Shown in pieces: positions 22,446 through 30,156 of a stretch of DNA of 32,896 nucleotides (position 1 is the stretch's first letter; each line of letters begins with the position of its first letter). The stretch covers positions 1 through 32,896 of the forward strand of contig CALGLJ010000068.1 in the NCBI GenBank assembly GCA_937930235.1. The letters are read 5' to 3'. This stretch comes from an uncultured Verrucomicrobiales bacterium (GTDB lineage Bacteria; Verrucomicrobiota; Verrucomicrobiia; Verrucomicrobiales; Akkermansiaceae). The position numbers were made by a program, and so were the translations under genes. The notes under the pieces were generated by a model, which did no database searches, was not told the DNA's origin, and saw only the letters and a program-made list of their open reading frames with translations.

Positions 22446-24497
22446 ATGATGCGAGATACAATGTGGTTGGCGATGGCTTTGTTTTTTATCTTGCCGTGTG
22501 TCATGTCGGCTGAGGAGCCATTGCGCTCCATTGCGGAGGTGCGAGAACTGTCTCCCGAGCGAGCAGCACAAAATCTCAAGGTTGATATCGAAGTTCAAAT
22601 TTTGAAAATCACGTCACCTGGATATGGCGGTTTTGTGACAGATGGGAAAATGGGAATCTACATGTCATTCAGACATGGATTTACCTCATCTGCGCTCTAC
22701 TCCGTGGGAGATCGGATTCGTTTGCTTGGGTATACGGTGCCTGGTCGTTTTATCCCACATATTGAATCTCGGAAGATTACAATTTTAGAGAATGCTCCTT
22801 TGCCCGATGCTCTTCAGATCGAGGAAAAGATATTCTTTGACCCCGAGTTGGACTGCCAATGGGTGACCTTCACCGGCATCGTTTTAGGAAGTATGGACGC
22901 TTGGCATCCTACGCAGATGGGGATTCAGCTAAAATACCATGAACATACCGTGAATCTGTTGGCGAATCGTCAGGATTTTTCTGAAAAGTTCATCGATAGT
23001 CTCGTTCACCGGAAGGTGAGAGTGCGGGCGATTGCGGCAACGAAGGTGAATCAGAAAAGGCAGATGATGGCGCGCTTTTTTCACGTCGCAAAGGAGTCTG
23101 ATCTGATCTTGCTCTCGAAGGAGGAGCCAAATTTTGTCTCGATTGATGAACTCCTCAGCCGGAAATCCGCGCATCAATCACAGCAGGTGAAGGTGAAAGG
23201 ACAGGTGACTCATGTGAGTGAGCGGGGAATTTATCTTCGAGGGGAAAAAGGATGTCTCTATTCGAAAACACGGCCAATTCAGGAAATTGAGTGTGGAGAT
23301 TTGGTGGAGATGGTGGGTCTGGTAGAGGCTGGACCAGTGACCCCCATTCTCTTTGCCAGTGATATTCGAAAGAAAACCGTTGATGATGTTGTCCCGCCGG
23401 TGCCGGTGGAAATTGAATTAAACGAAAAATATTCTCCTTCGCTCAACTATGAGCTGGTGACTCTGAAGTGTTGGTTACGCAAGTTACGTACGACTGAGGA
23501 TGGGCTTGTGTTTCAGTGTGAAAATTCGGGATATGATTTTGAAGTACGAATCAAAGGAGAGAAAGAGGCGATTGATCGTTTTGAAATCGGATCCGAGTTG
23601 TTATTGACTGGGATCGGGGAGCTTTCATCGACGAATTTTTTTCTTCCCTTCGGAAGTCAGGTAGATCGTTTTCAGCTTCAATTAAGAAACCTTCAGGATA
23701 TTAAGGTGTTGAGCGCTCCTCCTTGGTGGTCGATTAAAAAATTAGCAGTGATCCTAACGCTCATGGGCTTGATTGGGGGTGCTGCTTTTATCTGGGCCAT
23801 GACCTTGCGTTCTCGGATTGCGTATCAAACGGTTGTGATTAGTGAGCAGGTGCAGCGTGAGACGGTCATGGAAGAGCGACAGCGGCTTGCCAGAGATCTG
23901 CACGATACCTTACAGCAAAATATGACTGGCATTTCCATGCAGCTCGCACATGCGCAGCGGCATGTGGACGTGGATGATCATGACTTGACGAAAAGCGCCA
24001 TTAACCGAGCTCAAGAAATGTTAGATCAATGCCGGGATGAAACGCGAGAGTCGATTTCTCGCCTCCGGAATTCGACGACGACGCGTGGTTCCCTGGCCGT
24101 GCTCGTAGAAGATACCATGATTCATGATGCGAAGATTGCTGGAGTGACCTTGAAGATAAGGACTTCCGGAGAGCCTTATCCGTTGGATCCTTTTTATGTG
24201 AATCATGCTTTGAAAATTGTGCGCGAGGCATTTTCAAATGCTTTACATCATTCGGAATGTGAGCGGCTCGATGTCTCCTTTCAATATGGTGAGGACGATC
24301 TTGAGATCAGCGTGATTGATGATGGGAAAGGGTTTGATCCTAAGCTGGGTTCTCCCCAGGGGCATTACGGCCTAGTGGGAATGAATGAACGTGCGGAGCG
24401 CATCGATTCCGAACTCTCGATCGAATCAGAACCGAAAAAGGGAACGACGATTGTTTTGAAGATTCCGGTTTCACTTTCTCGCTCAAAGGATTTATAA
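22446..24497 (+). CDS. NarL-family sensor histidine kinase with OB-like exported sensor
   Basis: A 683-residue kinase with a signal peptide (MWLAMALFFILPCVMSA), a sensor region to about 425, one transmembrane helix (432-452) and a HisKA_3-type kinase core. The phosphorylated histidine is probably H486 in EERQRLARDLHDTLQQ (476-491). The ATPase domain has REAFSNALHHSE (593-604), DDGKGFD (625-631) and GHYGLVGMNERA (639-650). The sensor has four beta-rich, OB-like segments, apparently two types alternating: about 28-120, 131-223, 231-320 and 329-422. Segments 1 and 3 share (S)I-x-E-(V/L) and GD-x-(I/V)-x-x-x-G; segments 2 and 4 share a motif like L-x-x-x-x-V-T. The ligand is unknown. The regulator starts 8 bases downstream. 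Confidence 0.9.
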   Translation: MMRDTMWLAMALFFILPCVMSAEEPLRSIAEVRELSPERAAQNLKVDIEVQILKITSPGYGGFVTDGKMGIYMSFRHGFTSSALYSVGDRIRLLGYTVPGRFIPHIESRKITILENAPLPDALQIEEKIFFDPELDCQWVTFTGIVLGSMDAWHPTQMGIQLKYHEHTVNLLANRQDFSEKFIDSLVHRKVRVRAIAATKVNQKRQMMARFFHVAKESDLILLSKEEPNFVSIDELLSRKSAHQSQQVKVKGQVTHVSERGIYLRGEKGCLYSKTRPIQEIECGDLVEMVGLVEAGPVTPILFASDIRKKTVDDVVPPVPVEIELNEKYSPSLNYELVTLKCWLRKLRTTEDGLVFQCENSGYDFEVRIKGEKEAIDRFEIGSELLLTGIGELSSTNFFLPFGSQVDRFQLQLRNLQDIKVLSAPPWWSIKKLAVILTLMGLIGGAAFIWAMTLRSRIAYQTVVISEQVQRETVMEERQRLARDLHDTLQQNMTGISMQLAHAQRHVDVDDHDLTKSAINRAQEMLDQCRDETRESISRLRNSTTTRGSLAVLVEDTMIHDAKIAGVTLKIRTSGEPYPLDPFYVNHALKIVREAFSNALHHSECERLDVSFQYGEDDLEISVIDDGKGFDPKLGSPQGHYGLVGMNERAERIDSELSIESEPKKGTTIVLKIPVSLSRSKDL

Positions 24498-24504
24498 TCA
24501 TAGA

Positions 24505-25131
24505 ATGAAGAAGATTCGAGTTCTTATCGCTGACGATCACGAGATGGTATTGCGGGGATTAGCCGATGGGATTCAAACCCATCCGGACTTTGAACTCGCT
24601 GGCGAGGTTTCGACAGGTCCAGATGCGATTGAAGCTTATAAAGAGAAGATGCCGGATGTCGTCCTGCTTGATTTTAGAATGCCGGGTGCCAACGGAGATC
24701 ATGTGACTGAGGAAATCATCGCTTTCGATGCGGAGGCGAAGGTCATTATGCTGACGAGTTATGAGTGGGAAGAGGATATCTGGCGTGCGGTCATTGCAGG
24801 GGCGCTGGGTTACTTACCGAAATCTTGTCATATGGATGAGATTTACAAAGGGATCAGGGAAGTCGCGAAAGGGAATCGTTATTTTCCACCCAATATTCTT
24901 CAGAAAATCGAAGCACGAGAAAAACGGGAGACCCTGACGGCACGAGAGGAGCAGGTTCTCATGCTGCTGGCTGGGGGCTTTAGTAATAAGGAAATTATGG
25001 GGCATTTGAACTTGTCCACGGGGACGGTGCGGACTCATGTTTCGAGCATTTTAGTGAAATTAAATGCGAATGATCGTACTCACGCGGTGGTAAAAGCAGT
25101 GCGTCGCGGGATGGTTCACCTGGATGTTTAA
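24505..25131 (+). CDS. NarL/FixJ-family response regulator
   Basis: A 208-residue two-domain regulator. The receiver domain (1-120) has acidic residues D10-D11 (IADDHE), the phosphorylation site D56 (VVLLDFRMPG), T84 (MLTSYEW) and K106 (GYLPKS). The LuxR-type helix-turn-helix is at about 143-205: LTAREEQVLMLLAGGFSNKE (two overlapping parts), then LNLSTGTVRTHVSSILVKL. It is the cognate partner of the kinase just upstream (7-base gap). The next gene, 41 bases downstream, codes for a double retropepsin-like protein and may be in the same transcript or be a target. Confidence 0.95.
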   Translation: MKKIRVLIADDHEMVLRGLADGIQTHPDFELAGEVSTGPDAIEAYKEKMPDVVLLDFRMPGANGDHVTEEIIAFDAEAKVIMLTSYEWEEDIWRAVIAGALGYLPKSCHMDEIYKGIREVAKGNRYFPPNILQKIEAREKRETLTAREEQVLMLLAGGFSNKEIMGHLNLSTGTVRTHVSSILVKLNANDRTHAVVKAVRRGMVHLDV

Positions 25132-25172
25132 ACCTTGCTTGAAGATACGGGAAATTGACCTATCTTGAATCG

Positions 25173-26153
25173 GTGATTCGCCGTAGATTTAATCGCGCCC
25201 TTCTGGGGACGTTGGCATGTGCTTTCCTGACTCAATGTTCTTCGATTCAAAGGGAGCCAGGGAGAGCCGGAAAGCTGAAGTCGATCGGTTATATTCCACT
25301 CAAGCTTCAGAAAGTTTCAGGAGATTCTCGTTATTCTGGAACCTTTGGGGTCAATGGGCTGGACATGCGGTTCTTGATTGATTCGGGGGCAAATAGCACT
25401 GATGTGTCAGAGGACTACGCGGATCGTGCCAATTTAAAACGAGATCATTCCGTGTCCGTTGTGAGTCGAGGGGCTCTTGGTCGAGCCGTGAAAAGTGGCC
25501 TTGGTCGGGGAACGCTCCAGATGGGGCCGATCTATGCGAGAAATTTTCCATTTACCATCGGGCCTCGCCCACAAAGGAGGACGGCCACTAGTCGCTATGC
25601 GGGGCAGATCGGACTCGATGCGATGTCCGCAGCCGGTTCTTTGATCGATATCCCTCGTGGGACGATGTGGGTGCCGAGTCATCAAGCTCTTCAGAAAACG
25701 GGGGGGCGGCCCAGCCGTCTAGGAAGGCAGGCTGGACTGGGGTTGCATGCGCTGAGGCTCTATCCGGCTGGAAAATTTCCTCATCTCATCCTTCAGGGAC
25801 GAGTCGATGGAGACCGCATGACCTGGGTAGTGGATACGGGAGCAGAAGTTTCGGTCATGGCTGAGTCGAGTTTTCGAAAGCTCAATTTACCGAGTGAGGT
25901 CACCAACTCCCGGATGATTGATGCGGCTGGAGACAAGGTGAGAGTGCGTGCTGCGACTCTTTACAATGTGCAGTTCCCGGGCGTGTTGGTAAATCGTTTT
26001 GATCTCATTGTGGCTCCCTTAGCAGATGTCCAGAAGGTCTTTAAAGATTCTCAAGGCCGATCAGTCGATGGCATTTTGGGAATGGATTTTCTCACGCATT
26101 CGAAGGCGCTCCTAGATCCTGGATCCCGTATTCTCTATATGGGGAAACCATAA
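25173..26153 (+). CDS. Probable lipoprotein with two retropepsin-like aspartyl protease domains
   Basis: A 326-residue protein starting at GTG 25173, which gives a clean signal peptide (RRRFNRALLGTLACAFL) ending in LTQC, an imperfect lipobox. TTG 25155 is an alternative start. Two retropepsin-like domains follow. The first has FLIDSGANS (catalytic D70) and the later hydrophobic-Gly segment QIGLDAM. The second has WVVDTGAEVS (D221) and ILGMDFL. A roughly 40-residue basic linker joins them. Each D(T/S)G domain normally works as a dimer half, so the pair might fold as a single-chain protease in the envelope. Substrates are unknown. It lies 41 bases behind a two-component system. It resembles the duplicated protein at 10458-11834 in plan but has no SHD1-like domains. 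Confidence 0.8.
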   Translation: MIRRRFNRALLGTLACAFLTQCSSIQREPGRAGKLKSIGYIPLKLQKVSGDSRYSGTFGVNGLDMRFLIDSGANSTDVSEDYADRANLKRDHSVSVVSRGALGRAVKSGLGRGTLQMGPIYARNFPFTIGPRPQRRTATSRYAGQIGLDAMSAAGSLIDIPRGTMWVPSHQALQKTGGRPSRLGRQAGLGLHALRLYPAGKFPHLILQGRVDGDRMTWVVDTGAEVSVMAESSFRKLNLPSEVTNSRMIDAAGDKVRVRAATLYNVQFPGVLVNRFDLIVAPLADVQKVFKDSQGRSVDGILGMDFLTHSKALLDPGSRILYMGKP

Positions 26154-26190
26154 AAATAGGCTGCGGTCCCGTTTTCCAAATAGAAATCGA

Positions 26191-26979
26191 TCAGAGCGCT
26201 TTTTGACTAACGAGGCGCATTCGGACATTTCCGACCCACACCTTGGCCCGAACCTCAAGAGGGATTCTCCACTGATCGTCAGAGATCCAGACGGTGGATG
26301 ACTTGAGTTTTTTATAAGATTTGAGTTCGAGGTTTTCCTCAATGTGCTGCATGGAAATCGAAAGCTTGATTGCTTGCCGACCGAGGTGGTTTTCTCGTCC
26401 CAATACTTTCACGGTGGCCAGATAGGGTTTACCGACGGGGTGAAAAGGCATTTTGTAAGTCTGTCCGGCATCGAGCGGCATACTCCGAATCTGAAGAAGG
26501 CCACTAAAAAGATCCAAAGAGGATGGGTATTGAAATGCTCGTTGCTGGATTTTGTCCTTCTTGCCATTCTTGTAGACGGACTTTTTCGTTCCAGTGACGC
26601 CGGATTTTTTGAAGCGGAACTGATAGTTACTATTCTTCCGCTTACCGTTTTCATTCCCGATAAACATCACGGGGCGGAATGTTTTTGGGCTGAGGAAGCC
26701 AACATAGTTGAACTGAAAGGGATAGAGCACGCTTGCCCAGCCGGTGGAGCCTCCCCAACCTTGGGCTAAGAAATGCTTGGGATATTTGGGATCTTTTTTC
26801 CCAAAGGTCATGTCCACGGTCCCAGCCTTGAGTCTGCCATCCCATGATAGGTTATAGGAAAGGTGCACGGGCGGGATTTTTAAGAGCGCGCCAGATTTTG
26901 GCACGTTGACTTGCTTAGTCCATTCAGGAGCAGCCGCTAGAGGCAGTGCGAGAGAGAGCAGGAGTGGAATCAATTTCAT
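26191..26979 (-). CDS. DUF3108 exported protein
   Basis: A 262-residue protein with a signal peptide (MKLIPLLLSLALPLAAA); I chose ATG 26979 rather than the upstream in-frame start at 27003. The body fits DUF3108, a beta-rich envelope family. It shows a Y-x-L-S-W-x-G-x-x-x-G opening (LSYNLSWDGRLKAGTVDM), a central RAFQYPSSLDLFSGLLQIRS segment typical of the family, and the closing VWISDDQWRIPLEVRAKVWVG (two overlapping parts). DUF3108 proteins are usually exported and their function is not established. It is divergent from purM, with 103 bases between starts. Confidence 0.78.
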   Translation of the reverse strand: MKLIPLLLSLALPLAAAPEWTKQVNVPKSGALLKIPPVHLSYNLSWDGRLKAGTVDMTFGKKDPKYPKHFLAQGWGGSTGWASVLYPFQFNYVGFLSPKTFRPVMFIGNENGKRKNSNYQFRFKKSGVTGTKKSVYKNGKKDKIQQRAFQYPSSLDLFSGLLQIRSMPLDAGQTYKMPFHPVGKPYLATVKVLGRENHLGRQAIKLSISMQHIEENLELKSYKKLKSSTVWISDDQWRIPLEVRAKVWVGNVRMRLVSQKAL

Positions 26980-27082
26980 TAGGTAAGTATACCTTATGGA
27001 CAACTTAAAGGCCCGAAAAATTCAATTTCCCGGAAAAAGGCGTGACCGGGAGAGGGGATCTCGCCACTGTCAGTCCAAGTCG

Positions 27083-28075
27083 ATGGGCAAGCCAGTAACC
27101 TACCAGGAAGCAGGAGTTGATACACGAGCGGCCGCCGCTCTTGTCACTGAAATTAAGGGAGATGTTGCGCGCACTCAGAAACAGCGCCAGCTCTTCAATT
27201 CCTTTGGGTTGTTCGCAGCAGCCTTCGATCTCAGTGAGTACGATTCTCCGGTGATCGTCACGGGGTGCGATGGTGTGGGAACAAAGGTTGAGCTTCTGCT
27301 GGAATACGGGATGGAGAAAGAAGCGGGGAAGGATCTCATCGCCATGAGCGTGAATGATATTCTAACGACTGGAGGCGATCCGCTGATGTTTCTCGATTAC
27401 ATCGGAATTGCGAAGTTAAACCCGGATCGAATCAAAAAATTAATTTCTGGGATGGCAGACTATTTGGAGGACTGTGGCTGCATCCTCGCAGGTGGAGAGA
27501 CGGCTGAGATGCCCGGTATTGTGCCTCCTGATGTCGTCGAGCTTTCTGGCTTCTGTATCGGAGCGGTGGAGAAAGACGAAATCATCAAGCCTGAGACAGC
27601 CGAGGAAGGTGATGTCTTTGTCGGATATGGATCAAATGGTTTTCATGCCAATGGATGGAGTCTGATTCGTCGAATCCTGGAGACCGCACGAGGGGAGTTT
27701 TCAGAGGAGGAGATGCGGGTCATGTTAGCTCCCACGCGCCAATATCATGATGTGACCGAATCATTGAAAAAGGCTTCGGTCCGGCCGAAAGCCTATGCTC
27801 ACATCACTGGCGGGGGGCTTCCTGAAAATCTCGAACGTCTTTTCCGTGGCTTAGGGGGGGATTTGGAAATCCCATTCTGGGACAATGACGTGGCTCAAAA
27901 AATTCTCAAACATGCTGATTCGGAGGATCGTTTCCATACCTTTAATATGGGAATCGGTTGGGTGGCGATCGTGGATCCTGCGGATGTCGAGGCAGCTTGT
28001 GCCGCGGGGCCAGGGGGAACGGTGATTGGAACGGTCCGTAAAGGTGACGGCATCCAGGTTAAGGTGAGATCATAA
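27083..28075 (+). CDS. purM: Phosphoribosylformylglycinamidine cyclo-ligase (AIR synthetase)
   Basis: PurM uses ATP to close FGAM into 5-aminoimidazole ribonucleotide, step 5 of purine synthesis. The 330-residue protein starts at ATG 27083 (MGKPVTYQEAGVD). The frame runs 87 bases further upstream with an arginine- and lysine-rich stretch that is not part of the family. Landmarks are YQEAGVDTRAA, TGCDGVGTKVEL (the ATP/substrate loop), MSVNDILTTGGDPLMFLDY, CILAGGETAEMPG and HITGGGLPENLER. It is followed after 16 bases by purF in the same orientation, so this is a small purine operon. Confidence 0.96.
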   Translation: MGKPVTYQEAGVDTRAAAALVTEIKGDVARTQKQRQLFNSFGLFAAAFDLSEYDSPVIVTGCDGVGTKVELLLEYGMEKEAGKDLIAMSVNDILTTGGDPLMFLDYIGIAKLNPDRIKKLISGMADYLEDCGCILAGGETAEMPGIVPPDVVELSGFCIGAVEKDEIIKPETAEEGDVFVGYGSNGFHANGWSLIRRILETARGEFSEEEMRVMLAPTRQYHDVTESLKKASVRPKAYAHITGGGLPENLERLFRGLGGDLEIPFWDNDVAQKILKHADSEDRFHTFNMGIGWVAIVDPADVEAACAAGPGGTVIGTVRKGDGIQVKVRS

Positions 28076-28091
28076 CTTCTTTTGCTGGCCA

Positions 28092-30020
28092 ATGAGTGAT
28101 TTTCTAAAACACGAATGCGGGATTGCCGTGGTGCGCCTTAAGAAGCCCCTTGCATACTATCAGGATAAATACGGTTCCGCATTGTGGGGATTCAATAAGC
28201 TCTTTCTCCTGATGGAGAAACAGCACAATCGGGGGCAAGATGGCGTGGGGATTGGCTGTGCCAAGATCGGAATGCCAGCCGGTTCTCCGTATATTTTCCG
28301 GCGTCGTGACGCGAAGAAGGATTCGCTGGCAAAGCTCTTCCGTTCCGAGATGAAGGACCTGGAAAAGGCCGTGCGTAAGGGGCATATCAACGATGGAGAT
28401 CCTGAAGAACTGCGGAACAAATTCGATTTTGCCGGGGATATCTATGTCGGGCATCTGCGTTATGGCACCTCTGGTGAATTTGATGATGGTTCTTGCCATC
28501 CTTATTTACGCCGAAGTAACTGGCCTACCCGCACTCTGATGGTGATGGGGAATTTCAACATGACCAATGCAGGATTGTTGAATCAAAAGATGATGGACCG
28601 AGGACAACATCCGGTCTTCGGGACTGATACTCAAACTGTCCTCGAAGAGATAGGCTTCCACCTCGATGAAGCACATACGGCGATTTATCACGAACTCAAG
28701 GACGAGGGAATTCCCGGAGATAAGACCGCAGAATTGATCTCTGAGCGCCTCGAAGTGGATCGAATCGTCAAGGAGTCAGCGCAGGATTGGGATGGGGGAT
28801 TTACCATTACCGGGGTTGTGGGTAACGGGGACCTTTTTGTCATGCGTGATCCACATGGGATACGCCCCTGCCATTACATCGAGACAGATGAGTTCATCGC
28901 GTTTGCATCCGAGAGAGTGCCGCTCATGACTGTCTTTGAAGCGGAGAAGGAAGAGGTCAAAGCGCTTGAGCCAGGCACGGTGATTACCGTGAAAAACACC
29001 GGAGAGGTGAAACAAGTGAGCTATGCCGAGAAGGTCAAGCCATCACCTTGCTCGTTTGAGCGCATTTATTTTTCACGAGGAAATGATCCAGACATTTACG
29101 CGGAGCGGAAGGCAATGGGAGCCGCTTTGGTGAAGCAGGTTGTCGATTCCATTGATCATGATTTCGATCGTTCCGTGTTTTCGTTTGTCCCGAATACGGC
29201 GGAAACCGCCTATTACGGCTTAATGGATGGACTCCGCGCATATCGTAGGCAAGAGGTGAAAGAGGGCATTCTCAAAGCGATCTCGGAAGGGAATCTGACT
29301 GAGGAGAAACTCGACGAACTCATTCTCAATAATTGGCCCAAAGGAGAAAAAATTGCTCACAAAGACATCAAGCTGCGGACCTTTATTTCTCAGGAAAATA
29401 GCCGTAATACCCTCGTCTCACACGTCTACGATATCTCCTACGGAGTGGTGCGTGAAAATGATTCACTCGTGGTGTTGGATGATTCCATCGTCCGAGGGAC
29501 CACTCTCAAGAAATCGATTCTTAAGATCCTTGCTCGGACCAAGCCCAAGAAAATCGTGATCTGTTCCACCGCGCCGCAGATTCGCTATCCTGATTGCTAC
29601 GGGATTGACATGTCTGAAATGGGGAAATTCATCGCATTTCAAGCTGCGGTGAATCTTTTGGAAAAGAACGATCAGGCCGGATTACTGGAAGATGTCTACC
29701 AAGCGTGTATCGACGAACTCGCAAAGCCGCGTGAGAAACGGGTCAATGCGGTGAAGCGAATCTATGAATCATTTACGGATGAAGAAATTTCAGAGGAAAT
29801 TTCCCGCATCGTTTATCCCAAAGACATTAGCTGGCATGGCGAAGTCGAGGTGATTTATCAAACCGTTGAGAACCTCCATCGATCCATTCATGAGGAGTCG
29901 GGAGATTGGTATTTCACCGGAAACTATCCCACTCCGGGTGGGTATGCCGTGGTCAATCAGGCATATGTTGATTGGCGCGAAGGCAATACTGGACGGAGCT
30001 ATGACTTGCCATTGTCTTGA
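28092..30020 (+). CDS. purF: Amidophosphoribosyltransferase, long form
   Basis: PurF transfers the amide nitrogen of glutamine to PRPP, giving phosphoribosylamine, the committed step of purine synthesis. At 642 residues it is longer than the usual 450-510 and resembles the long form of Bacteroidetes and relatives. The glutamine-amidotransferase nucleophile is C9 (HECGIAVV), so eight residues must be removed to expose it. Next come HNRGQDGVGI (45-54; usually QHRGQD), GHLRYGTSG (120-128) and FGTDTQTV. The PRPP loop is VVLDDSIVRGTTLKK (460-474). The C-terminal extension (about 575-640) has GDWYFTGNYPTPGGYAVVN. It follows purM by 16 bases. Confidence 0.93.
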   Translation: MSDFLKHECGIAVVRLKKPLAYYQDKYGSALWGFNKLFLLMEKQHNRGQDGVGIGCAKIGMPAGSPYIFRRRDAKKDSLAKLFRSEMKDLEKAVRKGHINDGDPEELRNKFDFAGDIYVGHLRYGTSGEFDDGSCHPYLRRSNWPTRTLMVMGNFNMTNAGLLNQKMMDRGQHPVFGTDTQTVLEEIGFHLDEAHTAIYHELKDEGIPGDKTAELISERLEVDRIVKESAQDWDGGFTITGVVGNGDLFVMRDPHGIRPCHYIETDEFIAFASERVPLMTVFEAEKEEVKALEPGTVITVKNTGEVKQVSYAEKVKPSPCSFERIYFSRGNDPDIYAERKAMGAALVKQVVDSIDHDFDRSVFSFVPNTAETAYYGLMDGLRAYRRQEVKEGILKAISEGNLTEEKLDELILNNWPKGEKIAHKDIKLRTFISQENSRNTLVSHVYDISYGVVRENDSLVVLDDSIVRGTTLKKSILKILARTKPKKIVICSTAPQIRYPDCYGIDMSEMGKFIAFQAAVNLLEKNDQAGLLEDVYQACIDELAKPREKRVNAVKRIYESFTDEEISEEISRIVYPKDISWHGEVEVIYQTVENLHRSIHEESGDWYFTGNYPTPGGYAVVNQAYVDWREGNTGRSYDLPLS

Positions 30021-30101
30021 CCGAGCTGGGCTTAAATCTCGGCCAGAAGTAGGCTCGGAGTCTATATTTTGCATAAAAGCTTAAAAAAAATCTCTCTGGA
30101 C

Positions 30102-30131
30102 TCGACAAACAGGGTGATTGAAGCATACCAA
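30102..30131 (+). promoter_or_regulatory. Candidate promoter for the EF-G gene
   Basis: TCGACA (30102-30107) shares the CTCGACAA octamer with the hisS upstream region. A weak -10-like TACCAA lies 18 nt further on, and the ATG follows 25 bases later. The 136-base gap to purF also holds a nested hairpin (CCGAG...CTCGG, 30021-30057) that could mark the end of the purine operon. Both are tentative. Confidence 0.22.
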
Positions 30132-30156
30132 GCGCCCTCTTTTTGAGCGACGAATC

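Noticed and set aside
26996-27082. N-terminal extension of purM
   Set aside because: The extra residues are basic and not family-like, and the reading frame would overlap the DUF3108 start region. The ATG at 27083 opens with standard PurM sequence.
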